In this document: positions 6,064 to 6,400 of the stretch, one piece after another
Layout: the number at the start of each line of letters is the position of its first letter
How positions within the stretch are numbered: position 1 is the stretch's first letter
Position numbers and translations under genes: made by a program
The notes under the pieces: model-generated
What the model saw: only the letters and a program-made list of their open reading frames with translations
What the model was told of the DNA's origin: nothing
Database searches by the model: none
Origin: JAFMIT01 sp049421205
GTDB lineage: Bacteria > Actinomycetota > Actinomycetes > S36-B12 > UBA5976
NCBI GenBank assembly: GCA_049421205.1
Contig: JBMSMQ010000041.1
Location: 1 to 6,400, forward strand
Direction: 5' to 3'
DNA: 6,400 bases

Positions 6064-6070
6064 TGCGCCT

Positions 6071-6400
6071 ATGTGTGGTCGTTATGCCTTGCCCGTTGAT
6101 AAAGATGCACTTGGAATCTACTATGAAGCGTGGGCGAGAGATACCGAACAGCTTGCAACAAATTTCAACGTGGCCCCGACGACATCTGTCTACGTCATTG
6201 ATGAAAAAGGTGAACAGAGGAAACTTCGCGTGGCATCGTGGGGATTGATTCCGCGCTGGGCGAAGGATGCTTCGATGCAAGCAAAGATGATAAATGCTCG
6301 AAGTGAAACTGCAGCCGAAAAGCCGTCTTTCAGGGATAGTTTCAAGGAATCCCGTTGCATTATCCCAGCAATCGGCTGGTATGAATGGCAACGAAGTGGA
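6071..6400 (+). CDS. SRAP domain protein (YedK/HMCES type), 3'-truncated by the window edge
   Basis: The SRAP (SOS response-associated peptidase) family recognises abasic sites in single-stranded DNA and caps them with a covalent thiazolidine link through Cys2 after removal of Met1. The 110 visible codons of a family length near 200-250 carry the diagnostic features: MCGRY with Cys2 directly after the initiator Met, FNVAPT (Asn33), WGLIPRWAKD (57-66), INARSETAAEKPSFR with Asn75 and Glu79, and RCIIPAIGWYEW with Glu105. Asn75 and Glu105 match the numbering of the key residues in E. coli YedK as I recall it. The active-site His and the C-terminus lie beyond the window. The start is certain because Cys2 must be N-terminal. 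It diverges from aroA, as in mycobacteria, from a 31-base shared promoter region. Some family members have been called peptidases; DNA-protein crosslink formation is the better-supported activity. Confidence 0.96.
   Translation, partial: MCGRYALPVDKDALGIYYEAWARDTEQLATNFNVAPTTSVYVIDEKGEQRKLRVASWGLIPRWAKDASMQAKMINARSETAAEKPSFRDSFKESRCIIPAIGWYEWQRSG

Noticed and set aside
6040..6070. SOS (LexA) control of the SRAP gene
   Set aside because: No GAAC-N4-GTTC-like box in or around the spacer, despite the family name.
5993..6391. Minus-strand open frame of 132 codons over the SRAP gene and its promoter
   Set aside because: The SRAP protein on the opposite strand matches its family across all 110 visible residues; this frame is its shadow.
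1..6400. A new defence, mobile or multi-gene system
   Set aside because: Every open frame of substance belongs to a known family, with no phage, transposon, toxin-antitoxin or repeat signatures. The organisation is that of ordinary housekeeping genes.

Overview
The window looks like a compact stretch of chromosome from a low-GC actinobacterium; by eye the GC content is in the mid-40s percent. The best evidence is the aroA-rsgA pair with a divergent SRAP gene beside aroA. This matches the mycobacterial Rv3226c/Rv3227/Rv3228 order as I remember it, and hisN lies nearby. The AroA and HisN wording is also typically actinobacterial: DVGELTP and HET.RL blocks in AroA, YGDFWS..LVAEG..DIAAEP in HisN. 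A streamlined freshwater lineage of the acI/Nanopelagicales type would fit the GC content and tight packing, but that placement is inference.

Layout, left to right. (1) Plus strand, 1-1805: a tryptophan-catabolism pair, the 3' part of kynureninase (kynU) overlapping tryptophan 2,3-dioxygenase (kynA) by ATGA. (2) Minus strand, 3254-1812: hisN (histidinol-phosphatase, inositol monophosphatase family), then a TRIC-family membrane protein. (3) Plus strand, 3289-3792: a four-helix DUF2231-type membrane protein, transcribed away from hisN and convergent with rsgA. (4) Minus strand, 6039-3789: aroA (EPSP synthase) overlapping rsgA (ribosome-assembly GTPase). (5) Plus strand, from 6071: the 5' part of an SRAP (YedK/HMCES-type) abasic-site protein, cut by the window end. 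No gene-free stretch exceeds about 45 bases. I saw no RNA gene, mobile element, CRISPR array or convincing rho-independent terminator.

How the genes relate. The kyn pair opens tryptophan degradation: the dioxygenase makes N-formylkynurenine, and kynureninase cleaves kynurenine or 3-hydroxykynurenine to an anthranilate plus alanine. The formamidase needed in between is not visible. AroA and HisN act in aromatic amino acid and histidine biosynthesis, RsgA in 30S maturation, and the SRAP protein in abasic-site protection. This is a neighbourhood of mostly unrelated housekeeping genes, not one system.

The most interesting signal is in the starts. All four operon-leading starts that can be examined (hisN, the DUF2231 gene, aroA, SRAP) lack a Shine-Dalgarno sequence. 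Each has a TANNNT -10 hexamer 6-7 bases upstream of ATG/GTG and the trinucleotide CCT directly before the start codon. The three internal operon genes do not show this and instead have Shine-Dalgarno-like sequences. This points to leaderless transcription from two very compact divergent promoter regions of about 31-34 bp. I found no clearly novel multi-gene system.
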